Notes: generated by a model not told the origin, from the sequence alone. DNA of 64,000 nt from Rhizobiales bacterium Ga0077545 (GCA_001464335.1 LNEV01000009.1:1-64000), one strand, 5' to 3'; positions 7,448 through 15,976 are shown, numbered from the stretch's first letter. Numbers and translations: made by a program.

Positions 7448-7755
7448 TGGCCTTTCGTCTCGGACAGAAAGTGGTCTGCATTTCCGAAAGCTACAGGCCC
7501 GAAAGCGCAGTTCGGCATGGCGAGGTCAAGAACCTCCCGCGCCTGAACCGCGTGTATACGGTAAGGGCAATCAAGCGGACCGGCCACATCTACCTTCGCG
7601 AGGTCCGAAACCCCCTTCAGATGTGGGAGGAAGGCCGCTCGGAATACGCGTTCCACCCCGCGAGGTTCCGCCCTGTGGTCGACAAGCAGACTGACATCTC
7701 CGTCTTCACGGCGCTGCTCTCGAAGCACGACCGGAAATCTAAGGTGCCGGCATGA
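7447..7755 (+). CDS. Small hypothetical early protein, SH3-like
   Basis: 102 residues from ATG 7447 (MAFRLGQKVVCISESYRPES), overlapping the upstream stop. The opening 'FRLGQKVVCI' and following 'YTVRAIKRTGHIYLREV' resemble small beta-barrel (SH3/KOW-like) phage proteins of unknown function. The longer frame upstream of this ATG is a shadow. Confidence 0.65.
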   Translation: MAFRLGQKVVCISESYRPESAVRHGEVKNLPRLNRVYTVRAIKRTGHIYLREVRNPLQMWEEGRSEYAFHPARFRPVVDKQTDISVFTALLSKHDRKSKVPA

Positions 7756-7955
7756 ACACCCGCACCCTACGCCCCCTAATTCAACGCGCAGCCGAACGAC
7801 GTCTCGCGCGCCGTCCGGGCCCCTACAACAGACACGCCACACGCACCTACACCAACACCCAGATGGCTCTCCTCGCCTCTATCGAGGAAGACAAACGCAT
7901 CGCACGGGAACGGAAGAAGATGGAGCGGATGGCGGGAAAGGTGGCGGCTCAATGA
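7752..7955 (+). CDS. Small basic hypothetical protein
   Basis: 67 residues, Arg-rich, ending with a charged helix (EEDKRIARERKKMERMAGK). It overlaps both neighbours by 4 bp in ATGA form. It could bind nucleic acid, but nothing specific is recognised. Confidence 0.55.
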   Translation: MNTRTLRPLIQRAAERRLARRPGPYNRHATRTYTNTQMALLASIEEDKRIARERKKMERMAGKVAAQ

Positions 7956-8251
7956 CTGGATCGGACGAAGACATCGCGCGCCTCGTAAACACGACGCCCA
8001 TCGACCCGGACTTACGGTCAAGTCTTTTCGAGTGTCTGAAGGCCATGTTTCGAGCGCATCGCTCGGCCGCCATGGTCGACGCCTCCAAGGTTGCCGCCGA
8101 TTGCGGCTTGGCTTCGATCAAAGAGTCGCAGGAATTGGCTCGTAGGGGTCAGAGCGCTAGTGACTGCGGATTGAATGCCCGCGCGCGGGCTTCGGCAGCC
8201 ATGGAAATTCAGCGGGGCATCCTGAAGCTTATGGAAGCCGACGCAGCATGA
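7952..8251 (+). CDS. Small hypothetical early protein
   Basis: 99 residues, helical, starting MTGSDEDIARLVNTTPIDPD. It overlaps the next gene by 4 bp. No recognisable domain. Confidence 0.55.
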   Translation: MTGSDEDIARLVNTTPIDPDLRSSLFECLKAMFRAHRSAAMVDASKVAADCGLASIKESQELARRGQSASDCGLNARARASAAMEIQRGILKLMEADAA

Positions 8252-8847
8252 CCTCCCTCTCCACCACAATGGGCAATAGCAAGGCTGCCTTGGCAGATCG
8301 CGGAAACGATCTCTACCAGAGCCCGCCTGAGGCTGTTCATGCCCTTTTGAGGGTGGAGTGCCTGCCGCCAGTGATTTGGGAACCAGCATGTGGCCCCGGC
8401 TCGATTGTGCGCGTGCTCAGAGCGGCAGGCCATACAGTCTATGCCACGGATCTCGTCGATTACAATTCGCCCGATCAGGATCAGCACGGCTGGGACTTTC
8501 TGCTCGAGCAGCAATTGCCGATCGGCGTGCAGGCCATCGTCACGAACCCGCCGTTCAAGAACGCCGCTGATTTCGTCGCGCATGGGCTCGATCTCTGCCC
8601 GAGGGTCTACATGCTGCTGCGGCTGGCGTTCATCGAGAGCGCGGCGCGGCGGGATATCCTCGACGGCGGCAAGCTGGCGCGCGTCTATCCCTTCATCAAC
8701 CGCCTTCCGATGATGCAACGCGAAGGCTGGGACGGCCCCAAGGCATCGAGCGCGACACCGTTCGCCTGGTTCTGCTGGGACCGAGAGCATACCGGCCCCA
8801 CGGTGCTGAGACGCATCGCATGGGAGCCGATCCAAGTAGCAGCGTAA
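8248..8847 (+). CDS. DNA adenine-methyltransferase-like protein
   Basis: 199 residues. The SAM-binding motif I is seen as VIWEPACGPGSIVRVL (about residues 42-57), followed by 'GHTVYATDLVDY'. The catalytic motif IV is TNPPF (about 99-103), as in N6-adenine methyltransferases of the D12/gamma class. There is no visible target-recognition domain, so it is a minimal enzyme. Phage versions often protect DNA from host restriction or alter gene control. It overlaps its upstream neighbour by 4 bp. Confidence 0.8.
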   Translation: MTSLSTTMGNSKAALADRGNDLYQSPPEAVHALLRVECLPPVIWEPACGPGSIVRVLRAAGHTVYATDLVDYNSPDQDQHGWDFLLEQQLPIGVQAIVTNPPFKNAADFVAHGLDLCPRVYMLLRLAFIESAARRDILDGGKLARVYPFINRLPMMQREGWDGPKASSATPFAWFCWDREHTGPTVLRRIAWEPIQVAA

Positions 8848-8889
8848 AGACGATCACCAAGCGCCGAGCGGCGGCGGAGGGCAGGGGAC

Positions 8890-9711
8890 ATGAGCAGATG
8901 GTTCCGCTTCTATGATGGAGCGCTGGACGATCCAAAAGTGCAGGCGTTGCCGGCGGACCTCTTCAAGGTCTGGGTGAACCTGCTTTGCGTGGCCTCCAGA
9001 AACGAGGGACGTCTGCCTGTGGCTGATTTGCCCTTCATGCTGCGGATGTCGGCAGAAGCTGTGAACGTGGCTCTCAGCGGCCTCTCTGCGGCAGGGCTGC
9101 TCGATCGCGATGAAGACGGCGCCGCGCCGCACAATTGGGATGCGCGCCAGTTCAAATCCGACACGTCAAATGAGCGGGTGAAACAGCATCGGGAACGTAA
9201 AAGAAACACCACGAGTAACGATGGTGTAACGTTACATGAAACACCCCCAGAGACAGAAACAGATACAGAAGCAGAGAGAGGTTGCGCGCGCGCGACCAGG
9301 CTTCCTGAAAATTGGGAGCCGACCGATGCCCAGAGGGCTACGGCTATCGCGAGCGGAATCCCAGCCGATCGTCTGGACGGCGTGGTTTCGAAATTCAAGA
9401 ACAACGCCTTCTCGGCGACTGGCCGGAAAGCCCTGAGCATGGACTGGGGCGCCAACTGGAGCACATGGGTCATCCGTGAGCGCGAAATGCACAGCTATCG
9501 ACCCTCGATATACGTGCCGGTTGTTGGTACAGTCCCTAGTGTGGCGATCGGGGTGAAAGACCCTCGCTGGAAGTCGTGTGCTGACAGATGGGAGCGTGAG
9601 TACGGGAAGCCTCCGAAGCCAGTACCTTCATCGGCATTTCCAGAGGGAAGCAAACTTTTTCCAAGTGATTGGGAAGAAACCAGAATTTCATCTGCCGTAG
9701 CGGCGGCATAG
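8890..9711 (+). CDS. Phage replication initiation protein, winged-helix N-terminus
   Basis: 273 residues starting MSRWFRFYDGALDDPKVQAL, an opening typical of phage replication/replisome-organiser proteins. Residues about 20-90 look like a winged helix: 'DLFKVWVNLLCVAS', then MSAEAVNVALSGLSAAGLL. A central acidic Thr/Glu-rich linker (about 112-130) separates it from a C-terminal part with 'DWGANWSTWVI'. It probably binds the origin and recruits host helicase. No separate helicase gene is visible, so host DnaB/DnaC is likely used. Confidence 0.75.
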   Translation: MSRWFRFYDGALDDPKVQALPADLFKVWVNLLCVASRNEGRLPVADLPFMLRMSAEAVNVALSGLSAAGLLDRDEDGAAPHNWDARQFKSDTSNERVKQHRERKRNTTSNDGVTLHETPPETETDTEAERGCARATRLPENWEPTDAQRATAIASGIPADRLDGVVSKFKNNAFSATGRKALSMDWGANWSTWVIREREMHSYRPSIYVPVVGTVPSVAIGVKDPRWKSCADRWEREYGKPPKPVPSSAFPEGSKLFPSDWEETRISSAVAAA

Positions 9712-9729
9712 GCGGAAAGGGCTGGGAAC

Positions 9730-10338
9730 ATGAAAGCGATGCGGAAGCAGAAGGCGGGTCCGGGCTTTGAGGGGCGCTTTGAGACGAGAGAGGTCCAGGT
9801 AGTTTCGCCGTACCGGCACCCTGAGACTGGAGCGCAGCAGATTGAGCGGGTGCAGAAGAACATCCGGCATGATGCACTCGAACATGCATTTGCCCGCCGG
9901 CAGATAGACGCGCAGCAGAAGGCAAATGGCGACTGGTTCCTCGAGCAGTGCGAGAATGCAACGCTAGGGGGTGCTCAAGCGATCGACTACAGCCGGGCCA
10001 AGGTGGACACGAGCTTCAAGCCATACGCCGTGCCGAATTCGGTTGTTGCCGCGATCGATGAGTTGACGAAGGTGAAGAAGGTTGTCGGCTCGGCGAACTA
10101 TGATCTTCTTGTTGAGACGATCTTTCTCGGCCGCAAGTTCTCTGAGGTCGCATATGATCGATATGGGCCGTTCTTGACAGAATACGCGCGCCGCGATTCC
10201 GAGCTTTTTGTCGGCCGACTTTGGCGTGAGACCTTGGAAAAGCTCCGTGATGGACCGCCCAAGAAGATCGAGGCACCGAAGACAGGTGATGATTGGCGCG
10301 CGCGCCATGTAAATCTGAATGTTGGCGGAACGCTGTGA
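9730..10338 (+). CDS. Hypothetical early protein with DUF6456-like C-terminal helices
   Basis: 202 residues. The C-terminal half (VVGSANYDLLVETIFLGRKF, then SEVAYDRYG and 'FVGRLWRETLEKL') has the same pattern as the N-terminal part of the next protein and resembles DUF6456-type or sigma region-4-like helices. It sits just before the HNH gene and the late region, a location typical for late-gene regulators. An antiterminator or activator role is an inference; no motif proves it. Confidence 0.55.
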   Translation: MKAMRKQKAGPGFEGRFETREVQVVSPYRHPETGAQQIERVQKNIRHDALEHAFARRQIDAQQKANGDWFLEQCENATLGGAQAIDYSRAKVDTSFKPYAVPNSVVAAIDELTKVKKVVGSANYDLLVETIFLGRKFSEVAYDRYGPFLTEYARRDSELFVGRLWRETLEKLRDGPPKKIEAPKTGDDWRARHVNLNVGGTL

Positions 10339-10895
10339 CGCGCCAGAAACGACCCGGAAATACTCCTGCGGCCGATGTTGTCGCCGGTCGACTGACTAAG
10401 CAGCAGGTATTGGCTGGAGAGGCGTTTGCACACCTCTTCGCCGTGTCACATCTTGAGCGGCTAGCCCAGGATGTTCGGCTTGATCTGCGCAAGATGCTGG
10501 CTGAGGTCGCCGCAGAAGTCGGGCGTTTCGATTTCATTATCCTGAGAGAGGTCGCTGTTCACGGCCAATCAATCAAGCAGCTTGCCGTCAACCTGTACGG
10601 TCCGGCTGATGTTTCGCGCCGACGGCAGACGCTATCGCCGCGAACGCGGTTTGAAGTTCTCAAGCGGGATAACTTCACCTGCAGATATTGCGGCCGCCGT
10701 GCGCCTGAAGTTGTGCTCCATTGCGATCACATAGTCGCTTTCATCCGAGGAGGTGATGATGCTGCGTCGAACCTCGTAACCGCCTGCGAGGATTGTAATA
10801 TGGGCAAGAGCGACGTTCCTCTGGATGGGGAGCCCCACAAGCGTCCAGCCGCGCGCGGTTCACGAAAGGGCTGCCTTGGGGCGTTATCTTGCTAG
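10335..10895 (+). CDS. HNH endonuclease
   Basis: About 186 residues from a GTG at 10335 that overlaps the preceding TGA (GTGA). An ATG further upstream (10293) would lie inside the previous gene. The C-terminal HNH domain is clear: 'RFEVLKRDNFTCRYCGRR', then 'LHCDHIVAFIRGG' and 'NLVTACEDCNMGKS', i.e. CxxC...H...N...CxxCN. The N-terminal half carries 'FDFIILREVAVHGQSIKQLA', related to the previous protein. It is likely a phage nuclease acting in replication or packaging. Confidence 0.8.
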   Translation: MTRQKRPGNTPAADVVAGRLTKQQVLAGEAFAHLFAVSHLERLAQDVRLDLRKMLAEVAAEVGRFDFIILREVAVHGQSIKQLAVNLYGPADVSRRRQTLSPRTRFEVLKRDNFTCRYCGRRAPEVVLHCDHIVAFIRGGDDAASNLVTACEDCNMGKSDVPLDGEPHKRPAARGSRKGCLGALSC

Positions 10896-11025
10896 GCGCT
10901 ATCGGGACGCGTTGATGGTAGTCGATGTAGTTATCTGCGAGAAAGCTGTTGCAAGTGGTGTTGACAAGTTCCTTGCCGCTTGACGTGTGAGGCAAATCAG
11001 TGCGTATGTAGATTATCCAATCTCT

Positions 11026-11057
11026 CGCCCCGGAGCCCTATTAGGCTGACCGGGGCG
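11026..11057 (+). repeat. Hairpin (inverted repeat) before late region
   Basis: Perfect 8-bp arms CGCCCCGG (11026-11033) and CCGGGGCG (11050-11057), with an inner AGCC/GGCT pairing. No T-run follows immediately. The hairpin sits in the 213-bp non-coding gap between the HNH gene and the next small genes, next to a second hairpin that does look like a terminator. Confidence 0.65.
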
Positions 11058-11068
11058 ATTTCATTTAG

Positions 11069-11092
11069 GCCGTCCTTCGGGGCGGCTTTTTC
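11069..11092 (+). terminator. Rho-independent terminator at end of early region
   Basis: Stem GCCGTCC (11069-11075) and GGGCGGC (11080-11086), with one G-U wobble and a TTCG loop, followed by TTTTT. Upstream in the same gap is a TTGACA (10961-10966) without a clear -10 partner. The gap 10896-11108 otherwise shows nothing coding. Confidence 0.75.
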
Positions 11093-11108
11093 ATGTCAGG
11101 AGACAGAC

Positions 11109-11228
11109 ATGTTCCCGATGATCATTGCCCTTCTTCTCGCCACCACGATCGGCACGAGCGTGAAGTTCGATGCCAAGCCCTGCCAGGCAAAGCCCTCGGC
11201 TGGCTGCTCGCATCCGGCGTTCAAGTGA
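11109..11228 (+). CDS. Very small protein with signal-like N-terminus
   Basis: 39 residues from ATG 11109, with an AGGAGA ribosome-binding site just upstream. The start (MFPMIIALLLATTIGTS) is hydrophobic and could be a signal or membrane segment, followed by two Cys. Too short for family assignment; support comes from the good ribosome-binding site. Confidence 0.4.
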   Translation: MFPMIIALLLATTIGTSVKFDAKPCQAKPSAGCSHPAFK

Positions 11229-11234
11229 CGATGG

Positions 11235-11513
11235 ATGGCCGACAAGGTCATCAGCCTTCGCGGCGATCCCATCCCTGAAGGCCAAGGCCTTCCGGTCAAT
11301 GAGGATTGCGTCCGGGTTCTGAAAGAGCTTCTGGAGCGTGCCGAGGCTGGCGATCTCGTCGGTATGGCCTATGTGGCCGCCCATCATGACGATACGCTTT
11401 CGAGTTTCATGATCGGAAACGTCGTCAGCTATGCGATCCTTGGCGGGCTGTTCTCGCTGACATCGCAGATGCGTGAAGACATCAAGGATGCCGAGGACGG
11501 CTTTATCGAATGA
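11235..11513 (+). CDS. Small hypothetical phage protein
   Basis: 92 residues (start MADKVISLRGDPIPEGQGLP). The middle has 'AEAGDLVGMAYVAAHHDDTL' followed by a hydrophobic 'VVSYAILGGLFSL', a pattern seen in small alphaproteobacterial phage proteins located just before the terminase genes. It overlaps the next gene in ATGA form. Confidence 0.65.
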   Translation: MADKVISLRGDPIPEGQGLPVNEDCVRVLKELLERAEAGDLVGMAYVAAHHDDTLSSFMIGNVVSYAILGGLFSLTSQMREDIKDAEDGFIE

Positions 11514-11779
11514 TCGAGCCTCCTTTCCCTGTGTCCTGCCGATGCGGCAAGATCCAGAACGTATGTGCAATACGAATTACAAAGTGCAGATGCGGAAAGC
11601 AGATAAGCCGGGAGACGGTCGACGCTGCTTTCCTCAATGCACAGATGGACATGAGGCCTGGCCTTCTGCTCCCTGACCATGATGTGCACAAGGCTATGAT
11701 CGACAGGGTGTTCCGTGGAGCAAAGTCCTTACCCCTTCATAGCCGTCGCACTGATAGCCGCCTTATGGATGGCTGCTGA
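11510..11779 (+). CDS. Small hypothetical protein with Cys pairs
   Basis: 89 residues. CRCGK occurs twice (CRCGKIQNVC and CRCGKQIS), suggesting a small zinc ribbon. The one-base overlap with the following HNH gene and the ATGA overlap with the previous gene support translation. Function unknown. Confidence 0.5.
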   Translation: MIEPPFPVSCRCGKIQNVCAIRITKCRCGKQISRETVDAAFLNAQMDMRPGLLLPDHDVHKAMIDRVFRGAKSLPLHSRRTDSRLMDGC

Positions 11780-12075
11780 TGCACACCTTCAGGCACGGAA
11801 AGACCGAACGCCTAAGAGGTAGGGCAGGCGTCAAGCAGCGCATTCGCAGGCTGCAGGCCGAGCCCCTATGCAGGGACTGCAAGGCCAAGGGCCGCATCAT
11901 CGCAGCGACTGTGCCTGACCACATCATACCCTTGGATAAGGGCGGCACAGACACGGACGATAACATACGCTGCCTCTGCCAGCCCTGCCATGTGGTGCGT
12001 ACGGCTGAGCAGTTCGGCTTCAGGGTCAAGCAGACCATAGGTCTAGATGGATGGCCGATCGATCAAGATCTGTGA
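11779..12075 (+). CDS. HNH endonuclease of the packaging module
   Basis: 98 residues. 'LCRDCKAKGRIIAATVPDHI' is followed by 'IPLDKGGTDTDDNIRCLCQPCH', giving the CxxC / DH / N / CxxCH HNH signature. Small HNH proteins encoded directly before the terminase genes are known in HK97-like phages, where they act with the terminase in DNA cleavage for packaging. The position here is the same. Confidence 0.88.
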   Translation: MHTFRHGKTERLRGRAGVKQRIRRLQAEPLCRDCKAKGRIIAATVPDHIIPLDKGGTDTDDNIRCLCQPCHVVRTAEQFGFRVKQTIGLDGWPIDQDL

Positions 12076-12180
12076 TGGGTGGGGGGTGGTCCAATCTCTG
12101 GAGCCGCCCAACGGGACACCGTCGAGGAACGTAAAAAGCATAAAGCGTAACAATTTCGGTTTTTTGGGAAGGTTCGAGGA

Positions 12181-12594
12181 GTGGGCACGAGAGGTCGCAA
12201 GTCTCTGGCATCAATGGAAGTTATGGTTCCTGCGAAGCTTGAGACGGTCGTGCGGCAAGCGCCGCCTCATCACCTCACCGACGAAGAGGTCGAGGTGTGG
12301 CGCGCGGTCGTCGATTCCGAACCGGCTGACTGGTTCACCCCGGCCAATTCTCCGATGCTCGCCCAGTACTGCCGGCACGTCGTTCATAGCCATCGAATCG
12401 CGTCTCTCATCGAGCGCGCGACGGGCGACCCGGATCTCAAGATCACGGCCTACGACCGCCTTCTGAAAATCCAAGAGAGGGAGAGCCGCTGCATCGCATC
12501 ACTCGCGACGAAGATGCGCATCTCCCAGCAGGCGACGACAAACCATCGTGGCAACAAAAAGCCGTCAGCCTCGTCGAAGCCCTGGGAAGAGTAG
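12181..12594 (+). CDS. terS: Terminase small subunit (P27-like)
   Basis: 137 residues from GTG 12181, giving (M)GTRGRKSLAS, which matches the G-R-G-x-K/P start of P27-type small terminases; an internal ATG at 12214 would remove it. The body contains 'HHLTDEEVEVWRAVV' and 'MLAQYCRHVVHSHRIASLIE', helical as expected. The gene overlaps the large terminase by 47 bp. The subunit recognises viral DNA and feeds it to the motor. Confidence 0.82.
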   Translation: MGTRGRKSLASMEVMVPAKLETVVRQAPPHHLTDEEVEVWRAVVDSEPADWFTPANSPMLAQYCRHVVHSHRIASLIERATGDPDLKITAYDRLLKIQERESRCIASLATKMRISQQATTNHRGNKKPSASSKPWEE

Positions 12595-14140
12595 GGCCAA
12601 GAAGGATACCCGCGGCCAGCGGAACATACGCTGGATCCAGACACACTGCCGCATTCCCGAAGGTCGGGACGTGGGTAAGCCGGTCAAGCTTCGTGACTGG
12701 CAGAAGCGCGTTATCTGCGCGATTTACGACAACCCGAAGGGCACGCGCCGCGCCATCATTTCGTTCGGCCGCAAGAACGCCAAGACGACGCTGTCGGCAT
12801 TCCTGCTGCTGCTTCACACAGTCGGCCCGGAGGCGGTCCCGAACTCGCAGTTGAACAGCGCGGCGCAGTCGAAAGACCAGGCCGCGATCCTGTTCAATCT
12901 GGCGGCCAAGGTCGTCCGGCTCTCGCCGACCCTGCAGGCCTATGTCGTCATCCGCGACACGGTGAAGGAGCTTTTCTGTCCCGAGCTTGGGACTAAGTAC
13001 AAGGCGCTGTCGGCAGACGCCACGACGGCCTACGGGCTTTCGCCGCGGTTCATCGTTCACGACGAGCTCGGCCAGGTGAAGGGGCCGCGGTCGCAGCTTT
13101 ACGATGCGCTTGAGACCGCGGTCGGCGCGCACGATCAGCCACTGTCTATCGTGATCTCGACGCAAGCGCCTACCGATGCGGATCTGCTCTCAGTCCTGAT
13201 CGATGACGCCAAGGCCGGCAACGACCCGCGCGTTGTGCTGCTGCTTTACACGGCCGAGATGGACATAGACCCCTTCTCCGAGAAGGCGATCAAGCAGGCA
13301 AACCCAGCGTTCGGTGACTTCCTGAACGCGGTCGAGGTCAAGGCTATGGCCGAAGACGCGCGGCGCATGCCGTCGCGTGAGGCCGAATACCGGAACCTCG
13401 TCCTCAATCAGCGCGTCGAGATGAACTCTCCGTTCGTCTCGCGGGCGCTGTGGCTATCTTGCGGAGCCGCCCCTAAGTCACTGAAGGGATTGGCCGTCTA
13501 TGGCGGCCTCGACCTGTCGGAGGTGAGCGACCTGACCGCGCTTGTGCTGGGTGGGTTGTCCGATTCGGTCTGGCAGATCGAGCCGACATTCTGGCTGCCA
13601 GGCGAAGGCATCGTCGAAAAGTCACGTACAGACCGGACGCAATATGACGTCTGGGCAAAACAGGGGCATCTGGTCGCGATCGAGGGTGCCAAGTCGATCG
13701 AATATCAGTACGTCGCAGAGCATCTTTGGATGCTCTTTAACGAACTCGATATGCGGAAGGTCGCGTTCGATCGGTGGAATTTCAGGCACCTGAAGCCGTG
13801 GCTCTATCGCGCTGGGTTCTCTGAGGCGCAGGTCGAATTTCTCTTCGTGGAATTCGGGCAGGGCTTCCAGTCCATGTCGCCCGCTCTGCGCGAGCTTGAA
13901 AGCGACATTCTGAACGGGAAGGTCGCGCACGGAAATCATCCGGTCTTGACGATGTGCGCGGCGAACGCAGTCGTGCAGTCGGACCCGGCAGGTAACCGAA
14001 AGCTGACCAAGGAAAAAAGCCGAGGTCGGATCGACGGAATGGTGGCGCTCGCAATGATGCGTGGCGCGGCCGGCACAGACCTTGAGGAAGCCCCGGCGAT
14101 TAGCCCGTGGGACGATCCAAACTTTAGCCTGGTGGGTTGA
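12548..14140 (+). CDS. terL: Terminase large subunit (packaging ATPase/nuclease)
   Basis: 530 residues from a GTG at 12548. A Walker-A-like SFGRKNAKTT lies at residues 72-81 and Walker B as FIVHDELGQ. Nuclease-domain acidic residues appear in 'VYGGLDLSEVSDLTAL' and in 'SRGRIDGMVALAMM' near the end. Length and motif order match HK97-like large terminases (Terminase_1 type). It packages genomic DNA into proheads. Confidence 0.93.
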   Translation: MATKSRQPRRSPGKSRAKKDTRGQRNIRWIQTHCRIPEGRDVGKPVKLRDWQKRVICAIYDNPKGTRRAIISFGRKNAKTTLSAFLLLLHTVGPEAVPNSQLNSAAQSKDQAAILFNLAAKVVRLSPTLQAYVVIRDTVKELFCPELGTKYKALSADATTAYGLSPRFIVHDELGQVKGPRSQLYDALETAVGAHDQPLSIVISTQAPTDADLLSVLIDDAKAGNDPRVVLLLYTAEMDIDPFSEKAIKQANPAFGDFLNAVEVKAMAEDARRMPSREAEYRNLVLNQRVEMNSPFVSRALWLSCGAAPKSLKGLAVYGGLDLSEVSDLTALVLGGLSDSVWQIEPTFWLPGEGIVEKSRTDRTQYDVWAKQGHLVAIEGAKSIEYQYVAEHLWMLFNELDMRKVAFDRWNFRHLKPWLYRAGFSEAQVEFLFVEFGQGFQSMSPALRELESDILNGKVAHGNHPVLTMCAANAVVQSDPAGNRKLTKEKSRGRIDGMVALAMMRGAAGTDLEEAPAISPWDDPNFSLVG

Positions 14141-15426
14141 TGAAGGTTCTCGGATTCGACATCACGAAGGCGTCGGAAAAGCGCGCTTCACCGGAAGACC
14201 AGGCCGTCCCGGTCAGTGCGGAAAACTTCCTCGCGTTCTTTGGCGTGTCGTCGGCGAACCTGCCGAACATTACAATCGACACGGCGATGACCGTCCCGGC
14301 TTTTGCGGACGCTGTCGACTTCCTGTCCGCGTGCCTGGCGAGCCTTCCGCTCAATGCCTTTCGGGTAACCGATAACGGAGCCGAGCGCATCAGGGGCGGC
14401 GTTAACGCTATCCTGAACGAGGCGCCGAACGACGAGTGGACGTCATTCGGGTGGCGTAAATACTACTGGCAGCAGGTCTTCACCGGCGGGCGCGGCCTGT
14501 CCTGGCTGGAATGGTCGGGCAATACGCTCGCCAACATCTGGCCGATGGACCCGAGCGCGACGACGGTCAAGTTCCGGATGGGCCGCAAGGTCTATGAACT
14601 CTACGGTCGGGAGTATCCCGCCGACGAAGTTATCGACGTTCCGTTCTATCTCAAGCGGGACATGATCTCGGTCGACAGTCCGCTGCGCCGCGGCGCGAAG
14701 GCGCTGCAGCTCGCGATTGCCATGAATGATTATGCATCGGCATTCTTCGCCGGCGGCGGCGTTCCGCCTCTCGCGCTTAAGGGTCCGCTGCCTGCTGGCC
14801 CCGACGCAATCAAGCGCGCACAGTCGGACATCAAGCGATCAATCGACGCGGCGAAGAACAAAGCCGAGCCGGTGTTCCCGATCCCTGCCGGATACGATCT
14901 CACGCCGGTCGGCATCGACCCCGCCAAGGGGCAGATGATCGAGGCCCGGCTGTTCCAGATTCAGGAGATCGCGCGCCTGTTCGGGCTTCCGCCGGTGTTC
15001 CTGCAGGATCTTTCCAAGGGCACATTTTCGAACACCGAGCAGCAGGATCTTCACCTCGTCAAGCACACGATCGCGCAGTGGGCGAAGGCTTTCGAGGAAG
15101 AGATCAACCTAAAGATATTTGGGCGCCGCTCGCGCGGGGGCCGGTTCGCCGAACACAACCTCGACGGCCTGATGCGCGGCGACTTCAAGTCCCGCATCGA
15201 GGGCATTGTCCGCGCCGTGCAGGGCGGCCTGCTCGAGCCAAACCGCGGCCGCGATCTGATGAACTGGCCGAAGCATTCCAACCCGATGGCGGATGACCTG
15301 TTTATGCAGGGCGCCACCGTTCCCCTCGGCACGACGCCGACAGCAACCGACAGCGGGACGCCGCAGTCGGACGAAGACGGAGAAGGCGATGAGCCTGGAG
15401 AAACGGACGCTGACGCGACCGCTTGA
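14140..15426 (+). CDS. Portal protein (HK97 family)
   Basis: 428 residues from an ATG overlapping the terminase stop (TGATG). Family patterns include 'VPAFADAVDFLSACLASLPL', 'LLEAPNDEWT'-like 'LNEAPNDEWTSFGWRKYYWQ', and 'IARLFGLPPVFLQDL'. The protein ends in a Thr/Asp/Glu-rich tail that overlaps the prohead protease start. It forms the dodecameric DNA channel. Confidence 0.93.
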   Translation: MKVLGFDITKASEKRASPEDQAVPVSAENFLAFFGVSSANLPNITIDTAMTVPAFADAVDFLSACLASLPLNAFRVTDNGAERIRGGVNAILNEAPNDEWTSFGWRKYYWQQVFTGGRGLSWLEWSGNTLANIWPMDPSATTVKFRMGRKVYELYGREYPADEVIDVPFYLKRDMISVDSPLRRGAKALQLAIAMNDYASAFFAGGGVPPLALKGPLPAGPDAIKRAQSDIKRSIDAAKNKAEPVFPIPAGYDLTPVGIDPAKGQMIEARLFQIQEIARLFGLPPVFLQDLSKGTFSNTEQQDLHLVKHTIAQWAKAFEEEINLKIFGRRSRGGRFAEHNLDGLMRGDFKSRIEGIVRAVQGGLLEPNRGRDLMNWPKHSNPMADDLFMQGATVPLGTTPTATDSGTPQSDEDGEGDEPGETDADATA

Positions 15427-15976
15427 TGTGCGCGCGGCCGGGGATTCCGGCAAGAAGGTCGGCGGCTATGCCGCGGTCTTCAACAGCGAGGCAGACATCG
15501 GCGGATATTTCCGGGAAGTCATTGCGCCCGGCGCCTTCAAGGAGGCGATCAAGCAGGACGTCCGCGCGCTCATCGATCACGATTCCGGCCGGGTGATTGG
15601 CCGCACGTCTGCCGGCACACTTCGGCTTTCCGAGGATGCGATCGGGCTCGCGATTGAAATCGATCTTCCCGACACGTCCGACGGGCGCGATCTCGCGATC
15701 TCGATCGAGCGCGGCGACATCTCGGGCATGTCGTTTGGCTTCGTCGTTACGAAACAGAGTTGGGATGAAACCGTCGACCCGCCGACGCGCACGATCGAGG
15801 CGCTCGATTTGCGCGAGGTGAGCGTCGTGGCGTTCCCCGCCTATGACGATACGTCGATTGCGCTGCGCTGCCTCGAGGACACCCGCAAGGAGCGCCGCCA
15901 AACCAATTTCAACGCGGCGGCCAAACGGCTCCGCATGAAAGCCGACCTGGACCTGAAGGTTCGGAGTAAAGCCTAG
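15389..15976 (+). CDS. Prohead protease (U35/HK97 gp4-like)
   Basis: 195 residues from ATG 15389, with GGAGAAGG upstream, overlapping the portal gene. Catalytic candidates are His64 in ALIDHDSGRVIGRT and Ser115 in GDISGMSFGF, both in family-typical contexts, with the LREVSVVAFPAY signature downstream. It should cleave the capsid N-terminal delta domain during maturation. Confidence 0.93.
   Translation: MSLEKRTLTRPLDVRAAGDSGKKVGGYAAVFNSEADIGGYFREVIAPGAFKEAIKQDVRALIDHDSGRVIGRTSAGTLRLSEDAIGLAIEIDLPDTSDGRDLAISIERGDISGMSFGFVVTKQSWDETVDPPTRTIEALDLREVSVVAFPAYDDTSIALRCLEDTRKERRQTNFNAAAKRLRMKADLDLKVRSKA

Noticed and set aside
10961-10966. TTGACA as a late promoter -35
   Set aside because: No acceptable -10 box at 16-18 bp; alphaproteobacterial promoters are too degenerate to call this by eye.
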